Assembly: GCF_018069755.1 (NCBI RefSeq)
Contig: NZ_JAGQDE010000019.1
Location: 1 to 64,000 of the forward strand
Source of the DNA: Ideonella aquatica
Lineage (GTDB): Bacteria > Pseudomonadota > Gammaproteobacteria > Burkholderiales > Burkholderiaceae_C
Length of the DNA: 64,000 nucleotides
Direction: 5' to 3'
This document shows, one piece after another, positions 33,269 through 41,326 of this stretch. Below the pieces are notes generated by a model. It made no database searches. It had not been told where the DNA came from and was given only the letters and a program-made list of their open reading frames with translations. Numbering within the stretch: position 1 is the stretch's first letter; every line of letters begins with the position of its first letter. Position numbers and translations under genes: made by a program.

Positions 33269-34516
33269 TCAGGCCTTGATGGCGAACGAATCGGCGTACT
33301 TGGCCGGGTCCTTGCCGTCCCAGACCTTGCCGTCGATCAGCTTGCTGCTGCGCATCGGGTCCTTGGGCACGCTGATGCCCATGGCGCTGGCGACCGACTT
33401 GTACAGATCCACCTGGTTGACCTGCTTGGCCACCGCCAGGTAGTCGGGGTGGGTCTTCATCAGGCCCCAGCGCTTGTGCTGGGTCAGGAACCACATGCCG
33501 TCGGACAGGAAGGGGAAGTTCACCAGCCCGTCGTTGAAGAACTTCATGTGGTTGGGGTCGTCCCAGGTCTTGCCCAGGCCGTTCTGGTAGCGGCCCAGGA
33601 TGCGCTGGTTGATCGCGTCGACGCCGGTGTTGATGTAGGCCTTCTGCGCCACCGTCTCGGCCATCTTCATCTTGTTCTGCAGGCCGGCGTCGATCCACTT
33701 GCCGGCCTCGAGCACGGCCATCATCACGGCGCGCGTGGTGTTGGGGTACTTCTTGACGAAGTCGGCGCTGGTGCCCAGCACCTTCTCCGGGTGGTCCTTC
33801 CAGAGGTCCTGGGTGGTGTTGGCGGTGATGCCGATGCCATCCATGATGGCGCGGTGGTTCCAGGGCTCGCCGACGCAGAAGCCGTCCATGTTGCCCACGC
33901 GCATGTTGGCCACCATCTGCGGCGGCGGCACGGTGATCAGCTTGGCGCCGCTGAGCGGGTTGATGCCGAAGCTGGCCAGCCAGTAGTGCATCCACATCGC
34001 GTGGGTGCCGGTGGGGAAGGTGCCGGCGAAGGTGTATTCGCGCGGGTTGGCGGCGATGTGCTTGGCCAGCGCCGGGCCGTCGACCGCGCCCTTGTCGGCC
34101 AGCGCCTTCGACAGCGTGAAGGCCTGACCGTTGTGGTTCAGGTTCATCAGCACCGCCATGTCCTTCTTCGGACCGGCGGTGCCCAGGTGCACGCCGTAGA
34201 CCAGGCCGTAGAGCACGTGGGCCATGTCCAGCTCGCCGCTGACCAGCTTGTCGCGCACGCCGGCCCAGCTGGCTTCCTTGCTGGGCACGATGGTCACGCC
34301 GTACTTCTTGTCGAAGCCCAGCACGCTGGCCATGACCACGCTGGCGCAATCGGTCAGCGGGATGAAGCCGATCTTCACTTCTTCCTTCTCGGGCTTGTCC
34401 GAGCCGGCGGCCCAGACGCCGCTGTGGCCCAGGCTGGAGAACACGGTGGCGGCGCCGACGGCGGCGCCCTTCTTCAGCACATCACGGCGCGACGGATCGG
34501 GGGTGCGGGTGGTCAT
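33269..34516 (-). CDS. nrtA: Nitrate-binding ABC transporter substrate protein (NrtA/NasF type)
   Basis: A 415-residue binding protein starting at ATG 34516, with AGGAGTT upstream. The N terminus carries a twin-arginine signal (Ser-Arg-Arg-Asp-Val-Leu-Lys-Lys then an Ala-rich core), so it is probably exported folded to the periplasm. The mature part matches CmpA/NrtA proteins (Ile-Gly-Phe-Ile-Pro-Leu-Thr-Asp-Cys-Ala, Gly-Glu-Pro-Trp-Asn). It captures nitrate or nitrite for the NrtB/NrtD importer. It is the first gene of the assimilation operon, and its leader carries the control elements listed separately. Confidence 0.92.
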   Translation of the reverse strand: MTTRTPDPSRRDVLKKGAAVGAATVFSSLGHSGVWAAGSDKPEKEEVKIGFIPLTDCASVVMASVLGFDKKYGVTIVPSKEASWAGVRDKLVSGELDMAHVLYGLVYGVHLGTAGPKKDMAVLMNLNHNGQAFTLSKALADKGAVDGPALAKHIAANPREYTFAGTFPTGTHAMWMHYWLASFGINPLSGAKLITVPPPQMVANMRVGNMDGFCVGEPWNHRAIMDGIGITANTTQDLWKDHPEKVLGTSADFVKKYPNTTRAVMMAVLEAGKWIDAGLQNKMKMAETVAQKAYINTGVDAINQRILGRYQNGLGKTWDDPNHMKFFNDGLVNFPFLSDGMWFLTQHKRWGLMKTHPDYLAVAKQVNQVDLYKSVASAMGISVPKDPMRSSKLIDGKVWDGKDPAKYADSFAIKA

Positions 34517-34550
34517 GGGCAACTCCTGAGGCCAAAAGAAACGGGGTCGG

Positions 34551-34609
34551 AAAACGCCAACGGCGCCCATCGCCTGGCCTGCGGGTGCAAGCCGGCAATG
34601 GACGCCGTT
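34551..34609 (-). terminator. Terminator-like attenuator in the nrtA leader
   Basis: On the minus strand, the arm at 34609-34594 pairs with the arm at 34574-34559 over 16 bases (two G-U pairs) around a 19-base loop. Four T follow after a four-base gap (34554-34551). It lies about 35 bases before the nrtA ATG. NIT-ANTAR proteins of the NasR type relieve such a leader terminator when nitrate or nitrite is present, and a NIT-ANTAR gene lies just upstream. I could not identify the paired hexaloop hairpins that ANTAR domains bind. Confidence 0.65.
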
Positions 34610-34675
34610 GTCCGTGTCCGGGAAGACTTCATCGCACCACAACCGCCATTGGCCGCGGTGCCTTGGGCTCTTCTC

Positions 34676-34691
34676 AGCAGAACTCGTGCCA
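34676..34691 (-). promoter_or_regulatory. Sigma-54-type -24/-12 promoter for the nrt-nir-nas operon
   Basis: The minus strand reads TGGCACGAGTTCTGCT. This matches TGGCACG-N4-TTGCT with one change, and the essential GG and GC are ten bases apart. A start about 12 bases downstream would give a leader of roughly 150 bases containing the attenuator. Confidence 0.65.
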
Positions 34692-34781
34692 GACCCAGGG
34701 TTCACCCGGGGTGGCGCGGCAAGTCATTGAATTTCCTGGGGAATGTCGGACTGGATGGGGCAGCGTCGGCGCCATCGGCCA

Positions 34782-34827
34782 CGCACGAGGCTGGTGCGTC
34801 AGCGCCCGCAGGCACTGCTGCAGTGCA
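34782..34827. promoter_or_regulatory. Two NtrC-type dyads (GCAC-N7-GTGC)
   Basis: GCAC-N7-GTGC occurs at 34783-34797 and at 34812-34826, centres 29 bases apart. They lie roughly 110-145 bases upstream of the sigma-54 -12 element, the position and spacing of classic NtrC enhancers. The farther site ends exactly against the stop codon of the NIT-ANTAR gene. NtrC itself is not in the window. Confidence 0.6.
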
Positions 34828-36096
34828 TCAACGGCCGGGTGGGGGCGGCAGCACCGCGGCCATGGCCAGCACGGCCTCGGCCACGTCCACCAGGCGGCGG
34901 CTCTGGTTCATGGCCATCTGGCGCATCGTCTTGTGGGCCTCGTCCTCGCCCAGCTGGCGGTGCGCCATCAGCAGGCCCTTGGCGCGCTCGATGGTCTTGC
35001 GCTCGTTCAGGCTGGCGCGCACGGTGTCGAGTTCGTCACCCATCGCCTGCAGGCGCTGCGCCTGCTCGCGCACCAGGGCCAGGATCGAACCTTCGACCTG
35101 CGAGCCCAGCGTCAGGCCGGGCGGCAGGGCCTGCGCGACCGGGGCATCGTCGAAGAAGCCGGAGTCCTGCGCACGCCCCTGCGGTGCGAGCTGGCTGCCC
35201 AGGCGCTCGAGTTCGGCCAGCTCCTGCTCGGTGCTGCGCAGCCGCTGGCCGCACAGCGCCTGCAGCTCGCTGGCCAGCGCGTCCTCGGTGCTCTTCATCG
35301 CGTCAAGCCGGGCGGTGCAGGCATCGAACCAGAGCTGGCTGAGACCGGTGTCCAGCGGTCCGCCCGCCGCGCTGGTGCACAGCACCCGCCGCAGGCGCTC
35401 CAGCGGCAGCAGCTGCTCGGGCCGCTGGGCCTGCTGCCAGGCCTGGCTCAGCGCCGCACCGGCGAAGTCGGCAAAGACCTGCAGGCAGCGTTCCTGCGAC
35501 TCGATCAGGTGCAGCAGGCGCTGCTGCCCCTCGGCCTCGGCCCGCCCCGATGCAAACAGCGCCGAGCCGGCCGCACGCTCCTGGCCGGCGAACTCCTTGC
35601 CCTGCAGGAAGTTGAAGAAGGCCACCAGGTGGCGCGAAATGTCCGGGTCCCAGGCGCTGTCGGCGGCCTCGAAGACCACCGCCAGCAGCGCGCTGATCAC
35701 CCGCACATAGGCGTCGGTGGCGCGCGGCGCCGACCAGGCCTGCGCCTGCACCTGCTGGCGCAGCAGGTCCAGCGCGGCCAGGCCCTGCATCGCGTAGGCA
35801 ATGGCGGCGAACAGCCGGGCACGGTGGCAGTTGGGCGCGGTGTCGGTGTCGAGCTGCTCGAAGGCGTAGAGCACCTCCTCCTGCAGGCCCTGGCTGCTGG
35901 CCACCTGGGCCAGGCGCTCCTCGGCCCATCGGCGCCCTTGTGAGCCCAGGAACAGGTTGGCCAGGCCGCGCTCGCGCTGCAACGCATGCACCAGGCGGCC
36001 CACGGCGTTGACCAGGGCACCGGTCAGCACCAGGCGGCGCAGGCCGGCGATCTCGCTGCGCTTGGCAGCCTTCAGGAAGGACAGGGCGGATTTCAT
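34828..36096 (-). CDS. nasR: Nitrate-responsive NIT-ANTAR antiterminator (NasR type)
   Basis: A 422-residue soluble protein starting at ATG 36096. Residues about 25-290 are the all-helical NIT domain, which binds nitrate/nitrite (Arg-Glu-Arg-Gly-Leu-Ala-Asn near residue 42 is typical). Residues about 345-410 are an ANTAR RNA-binding domain (a three-helix unit with Ile-Glu-Arg-Ala-Lys-Gly-Leu-Leu-Met and a Met-Arg-Gln-Met-Ala-Met helix). In Klebsiella, NasR binds the nasF leader and prevents termination when nitrate is present. Here the gene sits directly upstream of the operon leader on the same strand, so the same role is very likely. It may be read through from the LysR gene 40 bases upstream. 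Confidence 0.88.
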   Translation of the reverse strand: MKSALSFLKAAKRSEIAGLRRLVLTGALVNAVGRLVHALQRERGLANLFLGSQGRRWAEERLAQVASSQGLQEEVLYAFEQLDTDTAPNCHRARLFAAIAYAMQGLAALDLLRQQVQAQAWSAPRATDAYVRVISALLAVVFEAADSAWDPDISRHLVAFFNFLQGKEFAGQERAAGSALFASGRAEAEGQQRLLHLIESQERCLQVFADFAGAALSQAWQQAQRPEQLLPLERLRRVLCTSAAGGPLDTGLSQLWFDACTARLDAMKSTEDALASELQALCGQRLRSTEQELAELERLGSQLAPQGRAQDSGFFDDAPVAQALPPGLTLGSQVEGSILALVREQAQRLQAMGDELDTVRASLNERKTIERAKGLLMAHRQLGEDEAHKTMRQMAMNQSRRLVDVAEAVLAMAAVLPPPPGR

Positions 36097-36136
36097 CGAC
36101 CCACCCACCGGCAGCAACATCCGTGCCGCCGGCGGT

Positions 36137-37066
36137 TCAGGCGGGCTCGCGCTGCGACGGCGGCAGCACCGCCGCGGCCTGGGTGAACAGGCCGCGCAGC
36201 CAGGCGATGCCCTGGTCCTGGCGGCGGTACTTGTGCCACTGCACGGCCTGCTGCATCGGCGGAATCTCGATTGGGCAGGGCCGCACCACCAGCGGCCACA
36301 CCGACAGGAACAGGCGCGCCAGGCGCTCGTGCATCGTTGCCACATGGTCGGTGCCGACCAGCAGCCCTGGCACCGTGGCAAAGCCGTAGCTGGAGGCCAC
36401 GATGCGCCGCGCCACGCCCAGCCGGGTGATGAACCAGTCCTCGTACGAGGCCGACGCGGCGTCCTGCGGATGCATCACCACATGGCCGGCGGCCAGGTAG
36501 CGCTCGCGCGTCAGGGCGCCGCGGGCCAGCGCGCCGTCCTGCCAGACCGCGCAGACGAAGCGCTCCTGGTAGAGCACCTCGCTGGGGTGCTCGGCCGACA
36601 GCAGGGCCTGCGGCAGCACCAGCAGGTCGGCCTCGCCGCGCTCCAGGCTGCGGTGCGGCTGCGCGATCTGCGGCAGGAAGTCGATGCGCACCCTCGCGCC
36701 CTGGCCGGCGGCCAGCGCCATCACCTGCGGGCCGATCACCATCTGGGTGTAGTCCGAGGCGAAGACGCGGAACACCCGCTCGCTGCGCGCGGGGTCGAAA
36801 TCGGGCTGGGTGGCGATCGTGCTGTCCACCCGCACCAGCACGTCGCGCACCGGCTGCTGCAGCGCCTCGGCGCGCGGCGTGGGCTCCATCTTGCGACCCA
36901 CCTGCACCAGCAGCTCGTCGTCGAAGTACTCGCGCAGCCGGGCCAGCGCGTCGCTGGTGGCCGAGGGGCTGAGGTTCAGCCGCACGGCCGCGCGCGTCAC
37001 GCTGCGCTCGGTCAGCAGCGCGTCCAGCGCGACCAGCAGGTTCAGGTCCAGGCGGTTGAATCGCAT
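36137..37066 (-). CDS. LysR-family transcriptional regulator (NahR/NodD/LinR-like)
   Basis: A 309-residue regulator starting at ATG 37066 (Met-Arg-Phe-Asn-Arg-Leu-Asp-Leu-Asn-Leu-Leu). The N-terminal helix-turn-helix (residues about 5-65) has the Ser-Val-Thr-Arg-Ala-Ala ... Ser-Pro-Ser-Ala-Thr-Ser-Asp-Ala-Leu pattern of the NodD/NahR/LinR branch, whose members often respond to aromatic compounds. The rest is a periplasmic-binding-like effector domain (PBP2). It is divergent from the hydrolase-VOC-monooxygenase operon with a long dyad in the gap, so it is the likely activator of that operon. It is also on the strand and 40 bases upstream of the NIT-ANTAR gene. Confidence 0.88.
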   Translation of the reverse strand: MRFNRLDLNLLVALDALLTERSVTRAAVRLNLSPSATSDALARLREYFDDELLVQVGRKMEPTPRAEALQQPVRDVLVRVDSTIATQPDFDPARSERVFRVFASDYTQMVIGPQVMALAAGQGARVRIDFLPQIAQPHRSLERGEADLLVLPQALLSAEHPSEVLYQERFVCAVWQDGALARGALTRERYLAAGHVVMHPQDAASASYEDWFITRLGVARRIVASSYGFATVPGLLVGTDHVATMHERLARLFLSVWPLVVRPCPIEIPPMQQAVQWHKYRRQDQGIAWLRGLFTQAAAVLPPSQREPA

Positions 37067-37091
37067 CGATGGATCCGAGGGATAACCCTTG

Positions 37092-37114
37092 ATGATTCGG
37101 TTCCGTCGAATCAT
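37092..37114. promoter_or_regulatory. LysR-type dyad between the regulator and the aromatic operon
   Basis: ATGATTCG (37092-37099) and CGAATCAT (37107-37114) form a perfect eight-base inverted repeat with a seven-base spacer. It contains a T-N11-A core (T37097, A37109), the signature of LysR-regulator sites. It lies 26 bases upstream of the LysR ATG and about 55 upstream of the hydrolase ATG. Confidence 0.6.
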
Positions 37115-37148
37115 GACATGGATCGAATCCGCTTTTCCAAACGCCTCC

Positions 37149-37168
37149 GGGCCGCAAGACTGCGGCCC
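37149..37168 (+). other. Perfect hairpin touching the hydrolase start codon
   Basis: GGGCCGCA (37149-37156) pairs with TGCGGCCC (37161-37168) around loop AGAC. The ATG at 37169 follows immediately. Either the hairpin covers the ribosome-entry region, or translation begins at the upstream ATG 37118 and the hairpin is inside the gene. Confidence 0.45.
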
Positions 37169-38335
37169 ATGTTCAGGTACTTCCCCACCAACTACGTCTG
37201 GAACCTGTCGGTCGATCTGGCGATCGAGATGGGCGCGCGCATCGGCGAGATCGAGGCCATGTGCGCCCCGCTGCAGGAAGCCGCCAAGGCCCCGGACGCC
37301 GCCGGCACACAGGCCTTCCGCGAGACCTGGGTGCGCATGGCCGACCAGCTCTGCGGCCTGGCCGAAGAGGACGAGGCGCGCGGCCGCCGTTTCAGCGCCG
37401 GCGAGAAATACCGCCGCGCCGCCAGCTACCTGCTGACCGCCGAGCGCCTGCAGGCCCACCACGCCCCGGGCCGCCTGGCGCTGTACCAGCGCGAGCTGGC
37501 ACTGTTCCAAAAGGGCTCGGCGCTGCTGGGCGACCCGGTGCAGCGCGTCGAGATCCCGTATGAGGGCAAGACCTTGTCGGCGCTGTACCGGCCGGCCCAG
37601 GGCCTGCAGCCCGGCGAGCGCGCGCCGATCCTGGTGCAGCTCAACGGCCTGGACTCGACCAAGGAGATGAAGTATCTGGTCGGTCTGCCGGGCTGGCTGG
37701 CCCAGCGCGGGGTCTCGTCGCTGGTGGTGGACCAGCCGGGCACCGGCGAGGCGCTGCGCCTGCATGGCCTGACCGCGCGCTTCGACACCGAGCACTGGGC
37801 CAGCCGCGTCGTCGACTGGCTGGAGCAGCATCCGCAGGTTGACCCGAAGCGCATCGGCTGCGAGGGCGTCTCTTTGGGGGGCTACTACTGCCCGCGCGCG
37901 GTGGCGATGGAGCCGCGCTTCGCCTGCGGCGTGGCCTGGGGCGCCAACCACGACTGGCGCGACGTGCAGAAGCGCCGCCTGGAGAAGGAAGGCAACTTCC
38001 CGGTGCCGCACTACTGGGCCCATGTGTGCTGGGTCTGGGGCGCCAAGGACATCGAGGACTTCATGCGCATCGCCGAGGACGTGCACCTCGACGGCGTGGT
38101 CGAGCAGATCCGCGTGCCCTTCCTGGTCACCCACGGTGCCAACGACTCGCAGATCCCGCTGAAGTGGGCCGAGCGCACCTACGAACAGCTGGTGAACAGT
38201 CCGAAGCGCGAGCTGAAGGTCTTCACCGAGCGCGAGGGCGGCAGCCAGCACGCCAGCTTCGACAACAGCATCAACGCCGGCCACTACATCGCCGATTGGG
38301 TGGCCGAGACCCTGGGCGGCCGCACCGGCGCCTGA
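37169..38335 (+). CDS. Alpha/beta hydrolase, DHPON-hydrolase/FrsA-like
   Basis: The start is taken as ATG 37169 (Met-Phe-Arg-Tyr-Phe-Pro-Thr-Asn), giving 388 residues; ATG 37118 would add 17 basic residues. Residues about 1-125 form a helical N-terminal domain, and the rest is an alpha/beta-hydrolase core with nucleophile S235 (Gly-Val-Ser-Leu-Gly-Gly), D326 (His-Gly-Ala-Asn-Asp) and H361 (Gly-Gly-Ser-Gln-His). The layout resembles 2,6-dihydroxypseudooxynicotine hydrolase, a C-C bond hydrolase, and FrsA-type esterases. As first gene of the aromatic operon it may cut a C-C or ester bond in a ring-derived intermediate. It is divergent from the LysR gene and followed 17 bases later by the VOC gene. 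Confidence 0.82.
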   Translation: MFRYFPTNYVWNLSVDLAIEMGARIGEIEAMCAPLQEAAKAPDAAGTQAFRETWVRMADQLCGLAEEDEARGRRFSAGEKYRRAASYLLTAERLQAHHAPGRLALYQRELALFQKGSALLGDPVQRVEIPYEGKTLSALYRPAQGLQPGERAPILVQLNGLDSTKEMKYLVGLPGWLAQRGVSSLVVDQPGTGEALRLHGLTARFDTEHWASRVVDWLEQHPQVDPKRIGCEGVSLGGYYCPRAVAMEPRFACGVAWGANHDWRDVQKRRLEKEGNFPVPHYWAHVCWVWGAKDIEDFMRIAEDVHLDGVVEQIRVPFLVTHGANDSQIPLKWAERTYEQLVNSPKRELKVFTEREGGSQHASFDNSINAGHYIADWVAETLGGRTGA

Positions 38336-38352
38336 GCAAGGAGATTCCTGTC

Positions 38353-39303
38353 ATGCAGATCATCGGACCCGATGCGCTGGTCTTCGGCGTCGACGACGTC
38401 GCCGCCTGCGCGCAATTCCTCACCGACTACGGCCTGACGCCGGTCGGCCTCACCGAGGCCGGCGGCCGCTTCGAGGCCGAGGACGGCACCGCCGTGGTCA
38501 TCGCCCGCGCCGACGACCCCGCGCTGCCGCCGCCGATGGGCACCGCCAGCCTGCTGCGCAAGACCGTCTACGGCGTGAAGGACGCCGCCACGCTGGCGGC
38601 GATCGCCGCTGAACTGGGCCGCGACCGCGAGGTGCGCCAGCTGCCCGACGGCTCGATCGAGGCCGCGGACGACATGGGCTTCGTGCTGGGCTTCCAGCTC
38701 AGCGTGCGGCGCCCGCTGCAGGTGGCCGGCGAGGCCGCCAACGCACCCGGTCAGCCCGCGCGCGGCCTGAACGCGGTGGCGGTGGCCGAGGACACGCTGC
38801 ATCGGCCGCTGACGCTGTCGCATGTCGTGTACTTCGTGCCGGATGAGCCGCGCGCCGCGGCCTTCTACACCCAGCGCCTGGGCTTTCGCTGCACCGACCG
38901 GCTGGAGGGCGCCGGCCCCTTCCTGCGCCCGGCCGGCACCGACGACCACCACACGCTGTTCCTGATCCAGACGCCGCCGTTCATGAAGGGCGTCGAGCAC
39001 TTCACCTTCCACATGAGCGGCCCCACCGCGGTGCTGCAGTCGGGCTACCGGCTGGTGGCCAAGGGCTACCAGTCCTTCTGGGGGCCGGGCCGCCACAAGA
39101 TGGGCTCGAACTGGTTCTGGTACTTCAACAGCCCGCTGGCCACCCATGTCGAGTACGACGCCGACATGGACCGCCACGACGACGCCTGGACCGCGCGCAG
39201 CGTGCCGCTGAGCGCCGACGCCTCGCAGGCCTTCCTGTTCCAGCCGCGCGACAAGTGGTTCCCCGGCGGCGGCCCGCCCCCCGGGGCCGGCGCTCCCCGC
39301 TGA
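38353..39303 (+). CDS. VOC-family protein, extradiol-dioxygenase-like
   Basis: ATG 38353 follows AAGGAG by eight bases; the product has 316 residues. It has two vicinal-oxygen-chelate modules, about 1-120 (degenerate) and 150-290. The second carries H157, H216 and E267, the His-His-Glu facial triad of Fe(II) extradiol catechol dioxygenases such as BphC. This predicts meta-cleavage of a catechol-type ring. The C-terminal tail is Gly/Pro-rich. It lies between the hydrolase and the FAD monooxygenase, a usual setting for a ring-cleaving enzyme. A non-oxygenase VOC function cannot be excluded. Confidence 0.8.
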   Translation: MQIIGPDALVFGVDDVAACAQFLTDYGLTPVGLTEAGGRFEAEDGTAVVIARADDPALPPPMGTASLLRKTVYGVKDAATLAAIAAELGRDREVRQLPDGSIEAADDMGFVLGFQLSVRRPLQVAGEAANAPGQPARGLNAVAVAEDTLHRPLTLSHVVYFVPDEPRAAAFYTQRLGFRCTDRLEGAGPFLRPAGTDDHHTLFLIQTPPFMKGVEHFTFHMSGPTAVLQSGYRLVAKGYQSFWGPGRHKMGSNWFWYFNSPLATHVEYDADMDRHDDAWTARSVPLSADASQAFLFQPRDKWFPGGGPPPGAGAPR

Positions 39304-39333
39304 GCCGCTCGCCATACGCACCACCCACCCCCA

Positions 39334-39351
39334 GGCGAGGTCCACCTCGCC
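39334..39351 (+). other. Intra-operon hairpin
   Basis: GGCGAGG (39334-39340) and CCTCGCC (39345-39351) form a perfect seven-base stem with loop TCCA in the 67-base gap between the VOC and monooxygenase genes. There is no T-run. It may be an RNA-processing or partial-termination point that sets relative expression. Confidence 0.4.
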
Positions 39352-39370
39352 GGCCCCCAGGAGACAACCC

Positions 39371-40501
39371 ATGACCCTCGCAGCCCAACGCATCCTGATC
39401 ATCGGCGGCGGCTTCTCCGGCATGTCCGCCGCCATCGAACTGCGCAAGCACGGCGCTGACGTGGACCTGGTCGAGGTCGACCCCGAGTGGCGCAACTACG
39501 GCGCCGGCATCAGCCTGGGCGGCGCCACGCTGCGCGCCTTCCGCCAGCTGGGTGTGCTCGACGCCTTTCTGCAGCAGGGCGCGGCCAGCGACGGCGTGCA
39601 GCTGCGCCTGCCGCACGGCCAGCCGATCGGCGAGCTGCCGACGCCGCGCATCGCCGGCCCCGACGTGCCCGGCGGCGGCGCGATCATGCGCCCGGTGCTG
39701 GCCCGCATCCTGGCCGACGCCACCCGCGCCAGCGGCGCCACCGTGCGCCTGGGCTGCACCTTCACCGCGATCGAGCAGGATGCCGAAGGCGTGGAAGTCA
39801 GCTTCACCGACGGCCAGCGCCAGCGCTACGACCTGGTGATCGGCAGCGACGGCCTGTACTCCAAGGTGCGCGAGGCCCTGCTGCCCGATGCGCCCAAGCC
39901 CGCCTACAGCGGCCAGGCGGTGTGGCGCGCGGTGCTGCCGCGGCCCGACGCGCTCAAGACCATCACCATGTGGATGGGCGGCGCGGTCAAGCCCGGTGTC
40001 AACCCGGTCTCGGCCGATGAGCTCTACCTCTTCGTCACCGAGCGCCGCCCGACCAACGACCATGTCGATCCGGCCACCTTCGCCGACACGCTGCGCGCGC
40101 TGCTGGCCCCGTTCCCCGACCCGATGCTGCAGGCGCTGCGCGCCCAAATCAGCCCCGCGTCGCAGATCGTCTTCCGCCCGCTGGAGGGCATGCTGGTGCG
40201 CGGCGACTGGTACCGCGGTCGCGTGGTGCTGATCGGCGACACGGTGCATGCCACCACGCCGCACCTGGCCTCGGGCGCCTGCATCGGCATCGAGGACGCG
40301 ATCGTGCTGGCCGACGAGCTGGCGCGCCACGCCAGCGTGGCCGAGTCACTGGCCGCCTTCCAGGCCCGCCGCTACGAGCGCTGCCGGATGGTGGTCGACA
40401 ACTCGGCCCGCCTGGGCCAGATCGAGATGGAAGGGGGTGACAAGGACGAACACGCCCACATCATGCGCAGCTCGCTGATGGCGCTGGCGCAGCCGATCTG
40501 A
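39371..40501 (+). CDS. FAD-dependent aromatic-ring monooxygenase
   Basis: A 376-residue group-A flavoprotein hydroxylase with AGGAG upstream. The N-terminal Rossmann motif is Ile-Leu-Ile-Ile-Gly-Gly-Gly-Phe-Ser-Gly-Met. The middle Asp-Gly motif reads Val-Ile-Gly-Ser-Asp-Gly-Leu-Tyr-Ser, and the FAD ribityl motif is Val-Val-Leu-Ile-Gly-Asp-Thr-Val-His-Ala-Thr-Thr-Pro. Such enzymes hydroxylate or decarboxylatively hydroxylate phenols using NAD(P)H and oxygen. It would make the dihydroxylated ring cut by the VOC dioxygenase upstream. The cyclase-family gene follows after 17 bases. Confidence 0.88.
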   Translation: MTLAAQRILIIGGGFSGMSAAIELRKHGADVDLVEVDPEWRNYGAGISLGGATLRAFRQLGVLDAFLQQGAASDGVQLRLPHGQPIGELPTPRIAGPDVPGGGAIMRPVLARILADATRASGATVRLGCTFTAIEQDAEGVEVSFTDGQRQRYDLVIGSDGLYSKVREALLPDAPKPAYSGQAVWRAVLPRPDALKTITMWMGGAVKPGVNPVSADELYLFVTERRPTNDHVDPATFADTLRALLAPFPDPMLQALRAQISPASQIVFRPLEGMLVRGDWYRGRVVLIGDTVHATTPHLASGACIGIEDAIVLADELARHASVAESLAAFQARRYERCRMVVDNSARLGQIEMEGGDKDEHAHIMRSSLMALAQPI

Positions 40502-40518
40502 GACAGGAGCCCCTGACG

Positions 40519-41322
40519 ATGCGACCGCCGCAACGCCCCCGCCGCCTGGTGGATCTGTCGATCTACCTGGAGAACGACGTGCTCTCCGACCCGCCGCCGC
40601 TGGCGCCGAAGATCACCTACCAGAAGCACCAGGACACGCTGCACGAGTTCATGGCGATGATCCCGGGCACCACGCCCGCGGACTACCCCGACGGCGAGGC
40701 CGCCGCCGCCGAGTGGGTGACGCTGACCACCCACAACGGCACCCACCTTGACGCGCCCTGGCACTTCCATTCCACGCAGGACGCGAAGAATGGCGGCGCG
40801 CGGCCCAGCATCACCATCGACCAGGTGCCGCTGGAGTGGTGCTACCAGCCTGGCGTGAAGCTGGACTTCCGCCACTTCCCCGATGGCTATGTGGCCACCG
40901 CGGCCGACGTCGAGGCCGAACTGGCGCGCATCGGCTGGACGCTGCAGCCGCTGGACATCGTGCTGGTCAACACCCGCGCCGGCTCGCGCTACGGCCACCC
41001 CGACTACCTGGGTGCCGGCTGCGGCATGGGCTACGAGGCCACGATGGTCCTGCTCGAGCGCGGCGTGCGACTGACCGGCACCGACGCCTGGAGCTGGGAC
41101 GCGCCCTTCTCGTACACCGCGAAGAAGGTGGCCGAGACCGGCAACAAGGCGCTGATCTGGGAAGGCCACAAGGCCGGCCGCGACATCGGCTACTGCCACC
41201 TGGAGAAGCTGCACAACCTGGAGGCGCTGCCCGCGCACGGCTTCCTGGTCAGCTGCTTCCCGCACAAGATCCGTGGCGCGTCGGCCGGCTGGACCCGCGC
41301 CGTCGCCATCTTCGAGGACTGA
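40519..41322 (+). CDS. Cyclase-family metal hydrolase (kynurenine-formamidase-like)
   Basis: A 267-residue protein with the metal-binding motif His72-Asn-Gly-Thr-His76-Leu-Asp78-Ala-Pro-Trp-His82 of the cyclase/KynB/isatin-hydrolase family. These Zn or Mn enzymes open amide or lactone-type rings. A later His-Lys/Asp segment (Tyr-Cys-His-Leu-Glu-Lys-Leu) supports the fold. In this operon it most likely opens a ring or hydrolyses a lactone made by the monooxygenase or dioxygenase. It is four bases from the FAH-family gene. Confidence 0.85.
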   Translation: MRPPQRPRRLVDLSIYLENDVLSDPPPLAPKITYQKHQDTLHEFMAMIPGTTPADYPDGEAAAAEWVTLTTHNGTHLDAPWHFHSTQDAKNGGARPSITIDQVPLEWCYQPGVKLDFRHFPDGYVATAADVEAELARIGWTLQPLDIVLVNTRAGSRYGHPDYLGAGCGMGYEATMVLLERGVRLTGTDAWSWDAPFSYTAKKVAETGNKALIWEGHKAGRDIGYCHLEKLHNLEALPAHGFLVSCFPHKIRGASAGWTRAVAIFED

Positions 41323-41326
41323 CGCG

